This document shows positions 60,701 to 64,000 of a stretch of DNA of 64,000 nt, piece by piece (position 1 is the first letter of the stretch; each line of letters opens with the position of its first letter). The stretch is from Wuchereria bancrofti (lineage: Eukaryota > Nematoda > Chromadorea > Rhabditida > Onchocercidae): NCBI GenBank assembly GCA_005281725.1, contig SSBO01000008.1, forward strand, positions 248,001 through 312,000, in the 5' to 3' direction. A program made the position numbers and the translations under genes. A model generated the notes under the pieces. That model did no database searches, had not been told where the DNA came from, and saw only the letters and a list, made by a program, of their open reading frames with translations.

Positions 60701-63700
60701 AAAGTTCTGAACAGATATGAAAAGTGAGTGGGTGAAGGGTATGATTAGATGATTGTAGTGTCAAAGATAAGTTAATAACTGAATGAACAGTTTGGTGTTC
60801 ATTTAGTTAAAGTTATGGCAATACGTGAGCAGTTTCTAGTTCAAGATAATTGAGGAAGGAAAACAGATTATGTGACTATGTTCATCTCAGGAATAGTTCC
60901 GGATTTCGAGCACCATTTCTGTCCCATATTCCGGAACTGATGGTAAATATCGTAGATTCGAACAAAGCAATGAACTTATAAAGTTTGATTGCAATATGTG
61001 TGTGTTTGTGTGTGTGTGTGTCGTGGATTATTCGACATTATGGAATAAATTCTTTGTTTTATGCATATATAGTCGAAATGTCTTTTTTCGAAATTTCAAA
61101 TTATATTAAGAATTTAAACAGCATAAGTTCCATTCCTTTACTTTAAATCATTTGTCTTCCATTTAAGAGACAAATTAATCGCCCCATTTTTACTTATCTC
61201 TTAACATGTTCCTGATTCTTGTTTAACAGTTGGAACTCCATACCTACACTGAATAGTTTTCTCTTAATTGGGTTCTAATTTCAAAAGATATAGTAAAGAG
61301 ATGTTTTGCAAATCTTTCATTATTCCTCGCATAAGAAATAGTCAGTTAGTCTCTTACCTCTTTATAGGTCAAGGAAGAGGTAAAAATGTGGTTTGAGGAA
61401 CGAAGCTGGTCCAACCTGAAGATGTCATCGGTGCTTGTAGAGGAGTGGCGCGATCTATGGCCCATCAAAATTGATGTGATTGTCGCATCGCTTGCGTATG
61501 TTTTCGCCACCACCAATTTTCTCAACCTACCCGGATTAATACTGCAGAATGGCGGATGTAAGTTCGAATTTCATGTGAAATGAGTAACAGGTGTCAAGAA
61601 GTGCAGGAGGAACTGTTCGTACAGGGATTGAACTTGAGTTATCGATCTGCGCTAATGATATAGTCAGATAGACATTTCACTTATGAGCAGTCGTCGAAAT
61701 GGTTGGCAGATATAAATAAATAAGTGTCCTGAAACAAACATATCAGTAGAGGGAATGATAGAGTGTACGGATTATTACATCTGTCATACCTACAAATAAG
61801 GAAGTGTTGCGTGAGTACGTGTACGTGTACTATTTTTACGTTTAATGAAATGAAATGTTAATATTTCAGTAGTGCTTATTGTTTTTGTTTTTTTCAGTAG
61901 CATTTATCGCAGCTTACGGTGCATCATTATTTGTATGTGTTTTACCAATTATTGTAATGGAATTTTCGGTTGGACAACTTACTGGACGAGCACCTATCGA
62001 GGCACTTTACAACATATGTCCACTTTTTAAAGGTAAATATGAGAGGGACCCCTTACAGCAATCTTTTACATTCCTTGTTTCCGTGGGAGAATGTGTCGCA
62101 GTGACATGTGTATGACTGCAATGTCCAGCAAACAAATGACAAATGATAGTATGTCAATTGTTTGAGGAGCTTGTTGGGTCAGTTCCAGTTCCACTACAAT
62201 AATTTCCTACTATTTCACGACAGAGTTTGCTTTAAGGTTTTATTCATCCCAGTAGCAATGATTTAATAATGTTAAATTTTCGTTAAAAACTTTTTTTTTT
62301 TTTGTTGGGTCAGTTCCAGTTCCACTACAATAATTTCCTACTTATTGGACGAGCACCTATCGAGACACTTTACAACATATGTCCACTTTTTAAATTCACC
62401 ATGACCAACTGCTTTGTCTCGCAGTTTGATCCAATTTCGTTTGAAAATGATAGCCTTGGTTTTTTTATGTCGTTTGTTAGACTGATAATAAGCAGTAAGA
62501 GTGTAGAGGATTTCAAGCAATTGTCATTGTTCATCTTTTAAAAAGCAGCTCTTATCAACCATTCTCATCTTCAGTTCAGGAATTTTAGTTGAACAACTTT
62601 ATTGGACAGTAAGGCCTTTAAATTATTAGCGGTTGTTTCAGGTGTTGGTGTTGCGCAGGTCATCTTTTCCCTATTCGTATTGGTACGTATGACACGATAC
62701 CTGGCTTGGCTTATGCTTTACCTATTTCATCTCTTCTGGGCTATATTATCTGGACGACCAGGTCGATATATAGCATTGCATTACATTTTCTAACACTTCT
62801 CACTGAAAAATTCTAAATTAATTTACGGATTTTGTGAGGTTCTATGTGTTATTTTTTTCAGGCCTACCATGGTTGCACTGCAGGAGTTTCCCCGAGCTTC
62901 AGACATTACCGTGCGAAGAAGCGGGTTCTGTAGCAAATTTCAGCCATGCTAGTATTACAAAATTGAATACTTTAAGTGCACAGTCTTCACTTGTTCAGTT
63001 TATGACGTACGTTTCCTCCTTCAAAGTGAATTCCGTGCTTGATTAATTTGAATGAATTCAGTTGAGAATTGCAGGATGTTAGAACGACCATCGAGTAACA
63101 TTGCTGAAACAGGCCATTTGCAATATTACATCCTTGCTTCTATGGGAATCGTTTGGCTGTTGGTCTTTTTGGCCACTTTCTTCGGTGTCCGTTGGTTAGG
63201 AAAGGCAAGAATTTGATGTTTAAAGTTTTTGTTAAGTTATTAAAATAAGTGACAGAATAGTTTTTGTATACGTATGCTTTTGCAACGGATAACATTTGCT
63301 GCCTTAATTGCCACACACAGAAGTAGTAGCTGCTCTCTTACCTTCTGATAGTCATCTAATTATCATTCATTAGTGAATGGGAGCTGAATTGTCGTCGGTA
63401 GTTGTTAGTGCTGTGCGGTCTGACTTATAAATTCCCATTCTGGTGCTTAGCGGCGATTTCTTGTGCTTTAAAAAGAAGCTTCTTAAAAACCTAAAACATT
63501 GTATATTGAAATGCCAAACGAACATTAGTATTCGCATGGAAGTTGCTATTTAAATTAAAGGTTAAAGGTTAATAATCATCGCAAAAACTCATAGTGTCAC
63601 AAAATGTCCATGTGTCCTGAGAGGAATGTCAAATTTTTCATTGAGTGATTTTAAAATTATTTCAGGTTATGCATTTTACCTTCATTATGCCTGTGGTTTT

Positions 63701-63803
63701 ACTGTGTTTACTTCTAGTGCGTGCTTTAACACTCCAAGGTCTTCCTGAAATATTGGTGAGATTTTATGAGACCACCGACTGGCAACGGATGACTGATTAT
63801 CTC
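57771..63803 (+). CDS. SLC6-family (sodium/neurotransmitter symporter-like, snf type) transporter, incomplete
   Basis: Exons in phase: 57771-57862, 58214-58277, 61368-61557, 61898-62032, 62642-62761, 62862-63006, 63075-63204 and 63666-63803; the rest lies beyond the window, and the start is not secured. The long cytoplasmic N-terminus reads ILGPFEVETNLRKYALHRK... and continues to VKEEVKMWFEERSWS. TM1 begins W-P-IKIDVIVASLAYVF and has TTNFLNLPGL where most SLC6 proteins have GNVWRFPY, then NGG. TM2 ends VMEFSVGQLTGRAP (the conserved GQ). TM3 and extracellular loop 2 follow (GLPWLHC...LPC, the usual Cys pair; NFS glycosylation site), then TM4 and TM5 (GKVMHFTFIMPVVLLCLLLV) and LTLQGL. It should sit in the plasma or vesicle membrane. 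The altered TM1 sodium/substrate site suggests an atypical or orphan member. The 63204 donor is GC (AAG|GCAAGA). Confidence 0.87.
57953..57976. repeat. 24-bp perfect palindrome
   Basis: AATTAATTAACT and its complement AGTTAATTAATT meet without a spacer, in an SLC6 intron. Confidence 0.9.
58994..59010. repeat. (CCGT)n repeat
   Basis: Four CGTC/CCGT tetranucleotides inside the large SLC6 intron. Confidence 0.85.
61000..61021. repeat. (GT)n microsatellite
   Basis: Imperfect GT dinucleotide run. Confidence 0.85.
62303..62395 (+). pseudogene. Rearranged partial duplicate of SLC6 exon 61898-62032
   Basis: Bases 62303-62341 copy intron bases 62173-62211 (TTGTTGGGTCAGTTCC...TTTCCTACT), and 62344-62391 copy the end of the exon at 61984-62031 (GGACGAGCACCTATCGAG, one change seen, then ACACTTTACAACATATGTCC). 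The copy still encodes GRAPIETLYNICPLFK but has lost the GT donor (AAATTCACC). A third weak echo of GTTGGACAACTTACTGGAC lies at about 62588-62608. Confidence 0.85.
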
Positions 63804-64000
63804 GTAATTTTTTGCATTCATTTTTTTTTTTCTTTAATTTTTAAGAAAAAACTTTCTTTGTTTTGGTATTTGAGCGCTGTAAGGTGCGAAAAATATTTTG
63901 GAATTTACCTGTCAAACTACAGCAGTGAGCATAACTGGACGTTTGATATTCCTTTAACTTAATTAGTGAAATTATTTTCGAGTTGAGATGCTTTACAGAA
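63804..64000 (+). other. SLC6 intron running off the window
   Basis: The donor CTC|GTAATT follows DWQRMTDYL. No acceptor with a following TM6-type frame is visible before the end. Confidence 0.6.

Larger units (their letters stand above)
58278..61367 (+). other. Large SLC6 intron
   Basis: 3.1 kb between phase-0 exons. No exon with good signals was found on either strand. It contains (CCGT)n at 58994 and a (GT)n at 61000-61021. Confidence 0.55.

Noticed and set aside
61600..61665. tRNA-like minus-strand sequence (AGTTCAATCCC box B-like, TAGCGCAG box A-like)
   Set aside because: The boxes are too close, there is no anticodon arm and no acceptor-stem pairing; at best a degraded fragment.
1..64000. 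rRNA genes, CRISPR arrays, bacterial operons, phage genes
   Set aside because: None seen. The spliced genes and SL1 show a nematode nuclear chromosome, so bacterial feature types do not apply.

Overview
The window is eukaryotic nuclear DNA from a nematode. It is AT-rich, its genes are split into short exons by GT-AG (and a few GC-AG) introns, and TTTCAG-type acceptors lie just upstream of several start codons. An exact copy of the 22-nt nematode SL1 spliced leader sits at 3801-3822 on the minus strand. The gene content also fits: a DMSR/srw-type peptide GPCR, an SLC6 (snf-type) transporter, a short secreted phospholipase A2, and the mitoribosomal protein PTCD3/mS39. A parasitic clade III (filarial/spirurid) worm is plausible, but species cannot be fixed from sequence alone.

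Layout. 1-13.5 kb: a small gene-family cluster. Two intact four-exon paralogues encode 123-aa secreted eight-cysteine proteins and lie head to head (8458-9449 minus, 11740-12562 plus). Their last 26 codons and about 0.93 kb of downstream DNA are identical over 1,011 bp, while everything upstream is diverged; this is a sharp gene-conversion or recent-duplication boundary. A third copy of the downstream DNA without a gene lies at 741-1774, and a dead copy of exon 1 lies at 14410-14484. An SL1-tagged intronless ORF sits at 3515-3822. 13.5-17.6 kb: no gene seen; a long (TGAA)n microsatellite ending in an N. 17.7-30.3 kb: an eight-exon GPCR on the minus strand with a first intron of about 9.1 kb. 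30.3-38.2 kb: intergenic, low complexity. 38.2-38.9 kb: the last two exons of an unrecognised acidic nuclear-type protein (minus). 39.57 kb: a possible solitary mariner terminal repeat. 41.0-46.4 kb: PTCD3/mS39 in 14 exons (plus). 46.4-52.0 kb: intergenic, with simple repeats, a second SL1-like sequence and a perfect small hairpin. 52.0-53.0 kb: a three-exon secreted PLA2-like gene. 55.5-64 kb: an SLC6 transporter (plus), open at the right edge, with a partly duplicated exon in its second transmembrane-domain intron.

Most genes here were assembled by reading splice sites and frames exon by exon. Exon phases agree across the joins unless stated. The main uncertainty is 5' exons (the SLC6 gene and the acidic protein) and one join in PTCD3. 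The most unusual content is the converted secreted-protein pair with its gene-less third copy, and the two SL1-like genomic sequences.
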